Shown here in pieces: positions 24,358-31,565 of a stretch of DNA of 64,000 nucleotides. Numbering within the stretch: the first letter of the stretch is position 1; each line of letters starts with the position of its first letter. Source of the stretch: Oceanispirochaeta sp. M1 (GTDB lineage Bacteria; Spirochaetota; Spirochaetia; DSM-2461); assembly GCF_003346715.1 (NCBI RefSeq), contig NZ_QQPQ01000004.1, forward strand, positions 124,001-188,000. The letters are read 5' to 3'. A program made the translations under genes and the position numbers. The notes under the pieces are model-generated. The model had not been told where the DNA came from. It was given only the letters and a program-made list of their open reading frames with translations, and made no database searches.

Positions 24358-24994
24358 AACAAAACTGATTATTGTAGACGATCAGACCCTATTTGCAGAA
24401 AGTCTGAAAACCGTCCTGGAAACCCGCAGCGAAAATATAAAGGTACTGGAACTGGCGGCCAACGGCAAGGAAGCCGTTAAAATGGCTGAAATCCATAAAC
24501 CGGATCTGATACTGATGGACATCAGGATGCCCGAGATGAATGGTGTTGAGGCTGTTGGAATCATCAAGAAGAAATTTCCTGAAATCAAAATTATAATGCT
24601 CACTACTTTTGATGATGATGAATATATTTACAACGCCCTGAATAACGGAGCCGACGGCTACCTTCTGAAAAATACTCAACCGGAGAAACTGATATCATCC
24701 ATCGAAGCCGCCATGAACGGTCTTGTTCTTGTATCTCCAACCATCATAAAACATATGGCACAGGACTCTGCAAAACATACAATAATCCATGATAAGCCTG
24801 AGTGGTTCGATGAACTGAGTAAAAGGGAAAAACAGGTTTTAAAGCTGATTTCCAGCGGTCTTACCAATCAGGAGATTGCCAGCGAACTTTTTATTGCTGA
24901 ACAGACGGTAAAAAACCATGTGAGCCTTATCTACAATAAGCTGGGGACCCATGACCGCCTTAAAGTAATCAGAATTTCCAAAAATCACCTTTAG
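24350..24994 (+). CDS. LuxR/NarL-type response regulator
   Basis: About 214 residues. The receiver domain carries the acidic pocket IVDDQ, the phospho-acceptor in LILMDIRMPEMNG (Asp near residue 54), the switch Thr in MLTTFDDD and the Lys in GYLLKNTQPEK. A LuxR-type helix-turn-helix domain follows (LSKREKQVLKLISSGLTNQEIASEL, then TVKNHVSLIYNKLG). The start MNKTKLIIVDD (24350) has GGAG 5 nt upstream and lies within the kinase gene; a longer in-frame start is rejected. It would be phosphorylated by the kinase and bind DNA as a dimer. Confidence 0.95.
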   Translation: MNKTKLIIVDDQTLFAESLKTVLETRSENIKVLELAANGKEAVKMAEIHKPDLILMDIRMPEMNGVEAVGIIKKKFPEIKIIMLTTFDDDEYIYNALNNGADGYLLKNTQPEKLISSIEAAMNGLVLVSPTIIKHMAQDSAKHTIIHDKPEWFDELSKREKQVLKLISSGLTNQEIASELFIAEQTVKNHVSLIYNKLGTHDRLKVIRISKNHL

Positions 24995-25018
24995 GTATAG
25001 TATTGTACTGATCAAACG

Positions 25019-25034
25019 GTACCGATATCGGTAC
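25019..25034. promoter_or_regulatory. 16-bp perfect palindrome upstream of the sugar importer
   Basis: GTACCGATATCGGTAC is its own reverse complement, and further GTACT/GTACC half-sites flank it on both sides. It lies 80 bp before the start of the binding-protein gene and 25 bp past the response-regulator stop, a good place for an operator. Whether the adjacent regulator binds it is not known. Confidence 0.45.
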
Positions 25035-25114
25035 TTGAGTACCTTGTCTCCTTTTCAATTGTGCCCCTACAATAAGCTATGACTACTAAAATCCAGTCAT
25101 TCTAAGGAGATTTT

Positions 25115-26377
25115 ATGAAAAAATTACTATTGGCGGTCCTGCTTGTTGCGATGACAGCAGGCCTCGCTTTTGCCAGCGGCTCTCAGGAAGCAGCAGACGG
25201 TGGAAGTGACAAGGTTAAGCTGGTTTTCACCAGCTGGAGAACTGAGGATATCGAGAGAATGAATCGCATCAATGATGCATTCACAAAAGAATATCCCAAT
25301 ATCGAAGTTGATTTTCAGCCTGTAAAAGATACTGAATACGATGCACAGCTCCAACAGTCACTGGCTGCCGGCGTTGGTGCTGATATTATTTTCCTGCGCT
25401 CCTATGACTCAGGATACCAGATCTATCAGACAGGTTCTCTTCAGGAACTTAACAGTGTAATCCCCGGACTCTCCGGTTTCCCATCAGCTGCAATAGCTGC
25501 CTGGGCTACAGACGGAAAAAGCTATGCTGTTCCCTCCGTAGGTGTTGTTCACGGTGTTTACTACAGAAAGAGTATCTTTAAAAAATACGGTATATCTGTT
25601 CCTGAAACATGGGATGACTTCATGGCAGCCTGTGAGACACTGAAAGACGGTGGAGAAACTGTATTTGCCCAGGGAACCAAAGACAACTGGATGCTTTATG
25701 AAGTAATGTATTCCGGTCTCGGTGCCAACTTCTACGGTGGTGAAGAAGCCAGACAGGCACTTATAGCTAAAGATGCCAGAATGACTGATGCTAACTTCGT
25801 AGAAGCATTCGAAAGAATGGAAGATCTGCAGCCCTACTTTCCCGAAAGATTTGAAGGTATTGACTATGTAACAATGCAGCAGATTTTCGGAACAGGAAAT
25901 GCAGCAATGTTCATGGGTGGAAGCTGGGAAATCGGTATTTTCGAAGATCTCGGCGGTCTGGAAGATGTAGGTTACTTTGCACCTCCTGTTGCTAAAAAAG
26001 GCGATACTCTTCAGTACTGCTTCCATGTTGATGCCGGTATCGGTATGAATAAAAACTCAAAATATCCAGAAGAAGCTAAAACCTATATGAAATGGGTAGC
26101 ATCTCCTGCTTACGCTCAGCTTATGATGGATGAGCTCCCCGGATTCTTCAGTTACACACCCGGCAGCTATACACTGTCCAACGATCTGGCCAAACAGATG
26201 CAGAGCTACGTAGCAGATTCTGTTCCTACAGTAAGAACTGTATGGGAAAAACTGTCAGCTCAGGCTCCCAGTGGAAACCAACTTCTTGGAGAAGCCGTTC
26301 AGAAAATGTATGCCGATGAACTGACACCCGCTCAAGCAGCAAAATATGTTGATGACGGACTGTCCTGGTATTACTGA
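25115..26377 (+). CDS. Extracellular sugar-binding protein of an ABC importer (CUT1-like)
   Basis: A 420-residue family-1 solute-binding protein. The signal peptide (residues 1-20) ends in FA-SGSQEA, a form typical of spirochaetes. The mature part starts with DKVKLVFTSWRTEDIERMNRINDAF and has KEYPNIEVDFQP and the GNAAMFMGGSWEIG segment common in sugar-binding members. AAGGAG stands upstream of the ATG. Two permease genes follow, but no ATPase, so the importer probably borrows a shared MsmX/UgpC-like ATPase. A two-hairpin element and a terminator-like hairpin between this gene and the permeases would let the binding protein be made in excess. The sugar is unknown. Confidence 0.92.
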   Translation: MKKLLLAVLLVAMTAGLAFASGSQEAADGGSDKVKLVFTSWRTEDIERMNRINDAFTKEYPNIEVDFQPVKDTEYDAQLQQSLAAGVGADIIFLRSYDSGYQIYQTGSLQELNSVIPGLSGFPSAAIAAWATDGKSYAVPSVGVVHGVYYRKSIFKKYGISVPETWDDFMAACETLKDGGETVFAQGTKDNWMLYEVMYSGLGANFYGGEEARQALIAKDARMTDANFVEAFERMEDLQPYFPERFEGIDYVTMQQIFGTGNAAMFMGGSWEIGIFEDLGGLEDVGYFAPPVAKKGDTLQYCFHVDAGIGMNKNSKYPEEAKTYMKWVASPAYAQLMMDELPGFFSYTPGSYTLSNDLAKQMQSYVADSVPTVRTVWEKLSAQAPSGNQLLGEAVQKMYADELTPAQAAKYVDDGLSWYY

Positions 26378-26385
26378 TCCCTCTT

Positions 26386-26450
26386 AACCTTAGGCCTTTC
26401 GGCCTAAGCTGAAAAACCACCAGGCCGGTGTTACCTGCCCTGGTAGTTAC
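26386..26450 (+). repeat. Two-hairpin intercistronic element, copy 5
   Basis: On the plus strand, just after the binding-protein stop: a strong hairpin CTTAGGCC-TTTC-GGCCTAAG, an A-rich linker (CTGAAAAACC), then ACCAGG...CCTGGT and AGTTAC. The order matches the minus-strand copies and shows that orientation follows transcription. Here the first hairpin is fully paired. Confidence 0.7.
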
Positions 26451-26458
26451 CCAAATAA

Positions 26459-26488
26459 CAGCTCTCTGGAGACAGAGAGCTGTTTTAA
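26459..26488 (+). terminator. Attenuator-like hairpin before the permease genes
   Basis: CAGCTCTCT / AGAGAGCTG with a 6-nt loop, followed by TTTTAAAA. It lies 20 bp before the permease ATG and could stop part of the transcripts after the binding-protein gene, a common arrangement in sugar importers. The T-run is short, so it should act as a partial terminator. Confidence 0.55.
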
Positions 26489-26506
26489 AAAGCAAGGAGG
26501 AGTTTT

Positions 26507-27430
26507 ATGCTAGAGGCACGAAGGAAACATGCAAAATTTCTGTTTCTGTTTATATTCCCGGCATTTATCGTCTACACAGTATTTATGCTGCTGCCTATCT
26601 TAAACTCTATGAAATACAGTCTCTACACGGGAGAGGGACTAATCCCAAATGAGTTTGTCGGTCTCGATAATTATATCCGCCTCTTCACAGAAGAGCGCTA
26701 TTACGTAAAATTCTGGAATGCATTCCAAAATAACATCCAATTCTTTATTATTGTTACTGTAGTACAGAATGTTCTCGGATTCTTTATGGCAGTCCTGATT
26801 TCCAGAACCTTCAAAGGTTCCGGTTTTATCAGAAAACTGAGCTTTCTACCTACAACACTATCCGTCCTGGTTGTCGGATATATCTTTAAACTGATACTTA
26901 ACCCCTACTATGGAGTATTTGATAAATTTATTGAAATGATCGGATTGGAACAACTGATTATTCCCTGGCTCGGAGATCCCAGGTCGGCAATCTATGTTGT
27001 CGCCATCGCCGTCAGCTGGCAGTTCTTTGGAGAGTCCGTACTGTTTTATACCTCGGGTATAGACGGTATCAGTGATTCAATCATAGAGGCCGCCCAGATA
27101 GACGGAGCCAATATCTGGCAGGAAATCTACCATATAATCCTTCCTTCTGTTCTACCCATTGTGGGAATTGTGACAATTCTGATTTTTATCGGTGACTTTA
27201 CCCAGTTTGACATCATCTTTGCCATGACAGGCACAAGAGGTGATCCCAACTACAGTACAGACCTCTTCGGTTCTCTATTTTACAGAACCGCATTCTCCTC
27301 ACCTGAGCGGGGCGGCTGGGGAACCGGTATGGGTGCAACGGTAGCCACCATGATGTTTATCATCGTTACTATAGGAGTAGGAGTATTCCTTACCTTCTTT
27401 ACGAAAAAGAAGGAGGAACTGGAAAAATGA
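26507..27430 (+). CDS. Sugar ABC importer permease, MalF-like
   Basis: A 307-residue permease with six transmembrane helices. The ATPase-contact (EAA) loop reads EAAQIDGANIWQEIYHIILPSV, close to the family consensus EAAxxDGAxxxQxFxxIxLP. GGAGG precedes the ATG. It overlaps the second permease by 4 bp. Together they form the channel for the binding protein upstream. The first residues (MLEARRKHAKFLF) are basic, as expected for a cytoplasmic N-terminus. Confidence 0.93.
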   Translation: MLEARRKHAKFLFLFIFPAFIVYTVFMLLPILNSMKYSLYTGEGLIPNEFVGLDNYIRLFTEERYYVKFWNAFQNNIQFFIIVTVVQNVLGFFMAVLISRTFKGSGFIRKLSFLPTTLSVLVVGYIFKLILNPYYGVFDKFIEMIGLEQLIIPWLGDPRSAIYVVAIAVSWQFFGESVLFYTSGIDGISDSIIEAAQIDGANIWQEIYHIILPSVLPIVGIVTILIFIGDFTQFDIIFAMTGTRGDPNYSTDLFGSLFYRTAFSSPERGGWGTGMGATVATMMFIIVTIGVGVFLTFFTKKKEELEK

Positions 27431-28257
27431 AAGTAAAACGTGCAGTAGCCCGCAGCGGCCTTTACCTGACCATGTTTATCTACTCTCTGAGTATTATTAT
27501 CCCCCTCTTTGTGATGTTTATGACCTCATTCAAGACAAATGCTCAGATATTCAAGAATCCATTCGGTCTCCCTACAAGCTTCAACATTGATGCTTATGTA
27601 AATCTTTTTGTAATATCAAATTATGGAAAATATTTCCTGAACAGTATCGGGGTAACGGTTCTGTCTTTATCAGCAGCAGTTACAATGTCCGCTCTGGCGG
27701 CCTATGCCATCTCCAAATACAAGTTCAAATACAACAGAGCAATCTATGTATATTTTGTAATTGGTCTTGTGGTACCCATCAAGCTGGGTACTATCGATAT
27801 AATGATCACCATGCTCAACCTGAAGATCTTTGATACCCTCTGGGCATTGATCATTGTCTATATTGCCATGGCCATACCCTTAAGTGTATTTGTTCTTTAC
27901 GACTACATCAAAATGGTTCCTGATGAACTGAGCAGTGCAGCAAGAATTGACGGCTGCTCCGAACCGGGGATCTTCGCCAGAATCATATCCCCCCTGATCA
28001 AACCGGGACTGGCGGCTGCCGGGATTATCAGCTTTATTCCCAACTGGAATGAATTCTGGTTTCCTCTTGTACTGATCAAGTCGAGAGAGAATTATACAAT
28101 TCCCTTGGCGACAGGACAGCTTTTCGGTCAGTTTGATACCAAACTGAACCTTGTATTTGCCGTACTGTCACTGGCGAGCATACCGGTAATAATCATATAC
28201 CTGTTACTCTCCAATTACTTTGTAAAGGGATTGTCTGCAGGGGCCGTAAAAGGCTGA
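27427..28257 (+). CDS. Sugar ABC importer permease, MalG-like
   Basis: A 276-residue permease of the MalG/CUT1 type with six hydrophobic helices. Its EAA-type loop is SSAARIDGCSEPGIFARIISPLI, matching the DG(A/C)-x-x-x-x-x-F-x-x-I-x-x-P pattern. The start overlaps the stop of the partner permease. A terminator follows 20 bp past its stop, so the transcription unit ends here, without an ATPase or sugar-metabolism gene. Confidence 0.93.
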   Translation: MKVKRAVARSGLYLTMFIYSLSIIIPLFVMFMTSFKTNAQIFKNPFGLPTSFNIDAYVNLFVISNYGKYFLNSIGVTVLSLSAAVTMSALAAYAISKYKFKYNRAIYVYFVIGLVVPIKLGTIDIMITMLNLKIFDTLWALIIVYIAMAIPLSVFVLYDYIKMVPDELSSAARIDGCSEPGIFARIISPLIKPGLAAAGIISFIPNWNEFWFPLVLIKSRENYTIPLATGQLFGQFDTKLNLVFAVLSLASIPVIIIYLLLSNYFVKGLSAGAVKG

Positions 28258-28277
28258 GATACCAGGTTCCTTATTTT

Positions 28278-28310
28278 ACCCCCGTCCGTATCACCAGGCG
28301 GGGGTTTTAT
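28278..28310 (+). terminator. Rho-independent terminator of the sugar importer operon
   Basis: ACCCCCG / CGGGGGT with a 14-nt loop is followed by TTTAT. Confidence 0.85.
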
Positions 28311-28369
28311 CTCTTGTCAGGCTGCCCACCCTCCGCTATTATTCAGAAGTCTTATAGACGGAGGTTCCC

Positions 28370-29110
28370 ATGAATATTTTTATCCTGATTTTGGTTCCGG
28401 TAATGCTGCTGATCTATCTAGGATTCCGCTTCCGGAGTTTGCTCCTGTATTTCAAGGCACTCAAAGTTTATGGGGCCGGCAACACAGAAAAAGCTGTGAC
28501 CATGCTTAAAAAATCAGTTGAAGAAGGGCTCTCCAACAAGCATCAGCTGACAGTGGGATACCTCCTCCTGAAAGAGGGTTTTATAGATGATGCAGAGCGC
28601 ATATTCACCTACCTGATTCATAATCCCGGAGCCAAGTTCAACGCTCAGCACGCTCGATCCTACAACGCATTGATTCACTGGAAAAGCGACAGATTGGATG
28701 AAGCAGTGGAAGAGCTTGAAGCACTTCTGACAGAAAACTACAGAACAAGTTCTTTCTACAGCAACTTCGGATTTTTTCTGATTGAACAGGGGAACCTGGA
28801 GCGCGCACTGGAAATAAATCTTGAAGCCGAGGCCTATGATGGAGAATCTGCGGTAATTCAGGATAATCTGGGACTCTGTTACATAAAACTTAATGATTGG
28901 GACAAAGCGGAGAAACTTTATGCAAAACTGATGGAGAAAGATCCCAGCTTCCCTGATGCCTGGTATAATGCTGCCCTTGTGGCCGAGAAGAAAAATGACA
29001 AAGAAAAAGCGGTATCCTATCTGAATACCGCTCTGACTAAAAAGTTCTCCTACCTGAGTACCCTGAGCAGGGAACAGGTGGAAGAACAGCTGAATAAACT
29101 AAAAGTCTGA
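28370..29110 (+). CDS. Membrane-anchored TPR protein
   Basis: A 246-residue protein with one N-terminal membrane helix (residues 3-21) and four to six tetratricopeptide repeats, the clearest being SVEEGLSNKHQLTVGYLLLKEG, the repeat around AVIQDNLGLCYIKLNDWDKAEKLY, and PSFPDAWYNAALVAEKKNDKEKAVSYL. TPR units bind partner proteins; the function here is unknown. GGAGG precedes the ATG. It stands alone between a terminator and a strong hairpin and converges with the AIM24-like cluster. Confidence 0.85.
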   Translation: MNIFILILVPVMLLIYLGFRFRSLLLYFKALKVYGAGNTEKAVTMLKKSVEEGLSNKHQLTVGYLLLKEGFIDDAERIFTYLIHNPGAKFNAQHARSYNALIHWKSDRLDEAVEELEALLTENYRTSSFYSNFGFFLIEQGNLERALEINLEAEAYDGESAVIQDNLGLCYIKLNDWDKAEKLYAKLMEKDPSFPDAWYNAALVAEKKNDKEKAVSYLNTALTKKFSYLSTLSREQVEEQLNKLKV

Positions 29111-29130
29111 ATTTACTTACAAGCTGATAA

Positions 29131-29153
29131 TCCCGGGACACAGGGTCCCGGGA
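29131..29153. terminator. Strong hairpin between convergent genes
   Basis: TCCCGGGAC / GTCCCGGGA with a 5-nt loop, between the TPR gene and the AIM24-like cluster. Neither side has a clear T-run, so it may be a terminator for both strands or simply an mRNA end-protecting hairpin. Confidence 0.5.
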
Positions 29154-29159
29154 GATGAG

Positions 29160-29855
29160 TCAGTCTTTATCATCCTTTTTTTCCACGGCCCTGAAGGGGT
29201 CTGCCCAGTTGACAAAGGCTGTGGCCAGACGGGTCTGAATCCAGACCTTCCCGGAACCGCTGAAACGGCAGACAAGTCCTTCACCGGAAAAGAAAGTACT
29301 CTTCAGCCCTGCCACAGGACGAACATCATAGCTGAGGCCTTCTGTAAAACCGACAATATATCCGGTATCCACCACATAGTCGGATTCCACATCTATCTCG
29401 ATCAGACCGCCGTATGTATTGAACCAGAGGTCTCCAGTACCACTGCACTTGACCATAAACAGCTTCTCACCCGAGAAAAATCCTTTAAAGCCCTGGAATT
29501 CAGCAGAGACCTCCAGATCGGGGGATGAGGCCAGATAGGCTGAGTTCTGTATAAATACAGTCGCATCCTCCAGGTAGACATGTCCGATTTCACCGGGAGA
29601 ACCGGGGGCAATCCCCATCTCGGCATCCCCGGATGAAGCTGTAAACTCGGAAATAAACAGGTTTTCACCCGAAACAAGCCGTTTCAGACCGCCTTTCATT
29701 TTTGCTTTCATGGTCAGGGACGTATCCATCCAGGCCATGGCAGAAGCTTCCACTTTAAGAGTTTTGCCACTGGGGATCTTTACATTCAGCATGCCGTAGG
29801 CAGGCTGGGATTCAAGTGTGTAGGGGTATTCAGTTTTTTCCATATCGTATCCCAT
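29160..29855 (-). CDS. AIM24/TIGR00266-family protein, copy C
   Basis: A 231-residue AIM24-family protein, a beta-rich fold related to the phage tubular tail/tryptophan-RNA-binding-like barrel. The family features include VEASAMAWMDTSLTMKAK near the start, several G-E-x-L/F repeats (SGENLFISEFT, SGEKLFMVKC, SGEGLVCRFSGSGKVWIQTR) and VDTGYIVGF. It is the last of three tandem paralogues, 3 bp after copy B, so the cluster is one transcript. The biochemical role of bacterial members is unknown. Confidence 0.85.
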   Translation of the reverse strand: MGYDMEKTEYPYTLESQPAYGMLNVKIPSGKTLKVEASAMAWMDTSLTMKAKMKGGLKRLVSGENLFISEFTASSGDAEMGIAPGSPGEIGHVYLEDATVFIQNSAYLASSPDLEVSAEFQGFKGFFSGEKLFMVKCSGTGDLWFNTYGGLIEIDVESDYVVDTGYIVGFTEGLSYDVRPVAGLKSTFFSGEGLVCRFSGSGKVWIQTRLATAFVNWADPFRAVEKKDDKD

Positions 29856-29858
29856 TAT

Positions 29859-30554
29859 TTAATCCTCCTTCTTTGAAATCAGAAAGGGAGAAAGTGAGCT
29901 TCCGAATGTCTGATCCGCATGAGTCTGGCACCAGACTGTCCCCTTTCCTTTAAAACGGCAGACAAGACCTTCTCCACCAAGAATGGATGATATCCAGCTT
30001 CCTCCGGCCTTGCTGATCTTAAACTCAAGACTGTCGTCAAAAGCAGCAATATTACCGGTATCAACAATGTATTCACCATCCACTTCTACGGGATAGATCA
30101 TACCGAAGGCATTAATAATGACCTTTCCCTTACCAGACATCTCCAGCCAGATCATATTTTCTCCGGAAAAGACATTCTTGAATCCTTCCCATTTAATATT
30201 CATATTCACATCAGGACCATGAGCTACAAAGGAACCGTTCTGCACTTTGATGCTTCTGCTTCCATCGAGTTCAAGAACAGCCATATCTCCCGGTAATGTG
30301 GCAGAGAGAAATACATCTCCTCCATTTGAACCTGCGGTGTAATGGTTCATGAAGAGACCTTCCCCGCCCAGCATTCTTGCCATTCCTTTAAGAAAGCCTT
30401 TTGCTCCGCCTTCATTCTTATTGACCTTTGTCTCTATATGCATATCGCCGGACATGGCGATCATGGCTCCTCCTTCCGCTGTCATACTCTGACCGGCAGC
30501 AAGGCTGACCTTGGCAGCAGAGTTGGAAGGACGTTTCAGAATTTCTATATTCAT
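29859..30554 (-). CDS. AIM24/TIGR00266-family protein, copy B
   Basis: About 231 residues and the same fold as its neighbours. It shows AEGGAMIAMSGDMHIETKV, GGEGLFMNHYTA, SGENMIWLEMSGKGKVIINAFG and GGEGLVCRFKGKGTVWCQTH. The start MNIEILKRP (30554) is chosen because a GGAG lies 6 nt before it, within the codons of a longer in-frame ORF beginning at 30566. A copy of the two-hairpin element separates it from copy A. Confidence 0.85.
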   Translation of the reverse strand: MNIEILKRPSNSAAKVSLAAGQSMTAEGGAMIAMSGDMHIETKVNKNEGGAKGFLKGMARMLGGEGLFMNHYTAGSNGGDVFLSATLPGDMAVLELDGSRSIKVQNGSFVAHGPDVNMNIKWEGFKNVFSGENMIWLEMSGKGKVIINAFGMIYPVEVDGEYIVDTGNIAAFDDSLEFKISKAGGSWISSILGGEGLVCRFKGKGTVWCQTHADQTFGSSLSPFLISKKED

Positions 30555-30578
30555 TAACTTCTCCATTGTTTTCTTTTC

Positions 30579-30630
30579 CTACCAGGGTTCATTCAGAACC
30601 TTGGTGATTTCCCACTAAGGCCTAAGGGTC
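30579..30630 (-). repeat. Two-hairpin intercistronic element, copy 6
   Basis: On the minus strand it starts at the stop of the upstream AIM24-like gene (TGA-CCCTTAGGCC), then has the linker TTAGTGGGAAATC, the stem ACCAAGGTTC / GAACCCTGGT, and TAGG. It lies between AIM24 copies A and B. Confidence 0.65.
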
Positions 30631-31294
30631 AGCGGAACTTGGGGTTGAGCCATGAAGCCAATCCCTTAAGACTGCGGGTCTGTATATAAACCGTCCCGTC
30701 TCCGACTACTTTGGAGACAAAACCTTCACCGCTTGTAATACTGGCAATCAATCCTCCGGCCAGAGCCACTTTCAATTTAAGAGAAGGATCGTAGGCCACA
30801 AGGTGACCGTCATCTACTTTCAGTTCACCCTTTACCTGGCGTTCGATAATACCGCCATAGGCTCCGAACCAGAGGGTTCCGTTTCCGGAGGCTTTCAGTT
30901 TGATCAGTCCTTCACCGGAAAACCAGGATACAAATCCTGCCCATACGGTTTTGAACTGCACATCACCCGCCGAAGCCAGCCAGGAACCTTTCTGGAGACA
31001 GATCTCCTGATCTCCTGACAATTTCAATTCCCTGATCTCACCTGGAACATTCTGGGAAATTGTCACCCGCATGGGTCTGCTGCCGCCGTTTGAGAATTCA
31101 TTGACAAAGAACGACTCACCGCCGAACCATTTTTTTACCAGGCCGGAAAAGAATCCGCCATTACTCCGGGCTTTCATCTCCAGTTCGGCAGACATGGACT
31201 GCATAGCCCCACTTTCTGCTGTTACTGATTCACCCGGTTCCAGATCAATATGCACATGACTGAAAGAGGGATTACCCTCTACGACTGTTTTCAT
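30629..31294 (-). CDS. AIM24/TIGR00266-family protein, copy A
   Basis: A 221-residue paralogue, first of three. It has the family pattern VTAESGAMQSMSAELEMKAR, GGESFFVNEFS, SGEGLIKLKASGNGTLWFGAYGG and VDDGHLVAYDPSL. AAAGGAG precedes the ATG, downstream of a two-hairpin element in the 5' leader. The three copies differ much in sequence, so the duplications are old. In several bacteria AIM24-family genes occur in such clusters; a tellurium- or stress-related role has been suggested for related genes but is not shown by the sequence. Confidence 0.85.
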   Translation of the reverse strand: MKTVVEGNPSFSHVHIDLEPGESVTAESGAMQSMSAELEMKARSNGGFFSGLVKKWFGGESFFVNEFSNGGSRPMRVTISQNVPGEIRELKLSGDQEICLQKGSWLASAGDVQFKTVWAGFVSWFSGEGLIKLKASGNGTLWFGAYGGIIERQVKGELKVDDGHLVAYDPSLKLKVALAGGLIASITSGEGFVSKVVGDGTVYIQTRSLKGLASWLNPKFR

Positions 31295-31301
31295 GAGCTG
31301 T

Positions 31302-31366
31302 CTCCTTTTGCTACCGGAACCGATTTACGGTTCCGGCGATTATTTAATCAGCCCTAAGGGCCTAAA
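31302..31366 (-). repeat. Two-hairpin leader element, copy 7
   Basis: On the minus strand CTTTAGGCCCTTAGGGC, linker TGATTAAATAATC, stem GCCGGAACCG / CGGTTCCGGT with a 5-nt loop, then AGCAAAAGGAG, the ribosome binding site of AIM24 copy A. The stem sequence differs from copy 3 at most positions and remains fully paired. Confidence 0.7.
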
Positions 31367-31565
31367 GTTACATTTATATATGCAGTATAAGGCAAAATAA
31401 AAAGGAATACATGTTTAGATTTAATAAAATTACTTCCGGAAAATCTATAATATATTGCAAGGAGACAGGAGGACTGCCGCTTTTTCTGTCTTTTTCTGGC
31501 ATTTTCCTGTGTAATGTGCTTTAAATTAAGAGTTTCTGAAAGAGAATAGATTTTAAGGAGTGAGA
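31367..31565. other. Intergenic region between the AIM24 cluster and the DUF2339 gene
   Basis: About 200 bp, A/T-rich, between divergent genes. A TATAAT-like box (31449-31454) and a GGAG are present but no good -35 or coding frame. The promoters of both genes must lie here. Confidence 0.35.

Noticed and set aside
21721-31366. Known riboswitch in the two-hairpin leaders
   Set aside because: The elements have only two short hairpins, no conserved multi-branched core, and precede genes of unrelated function.
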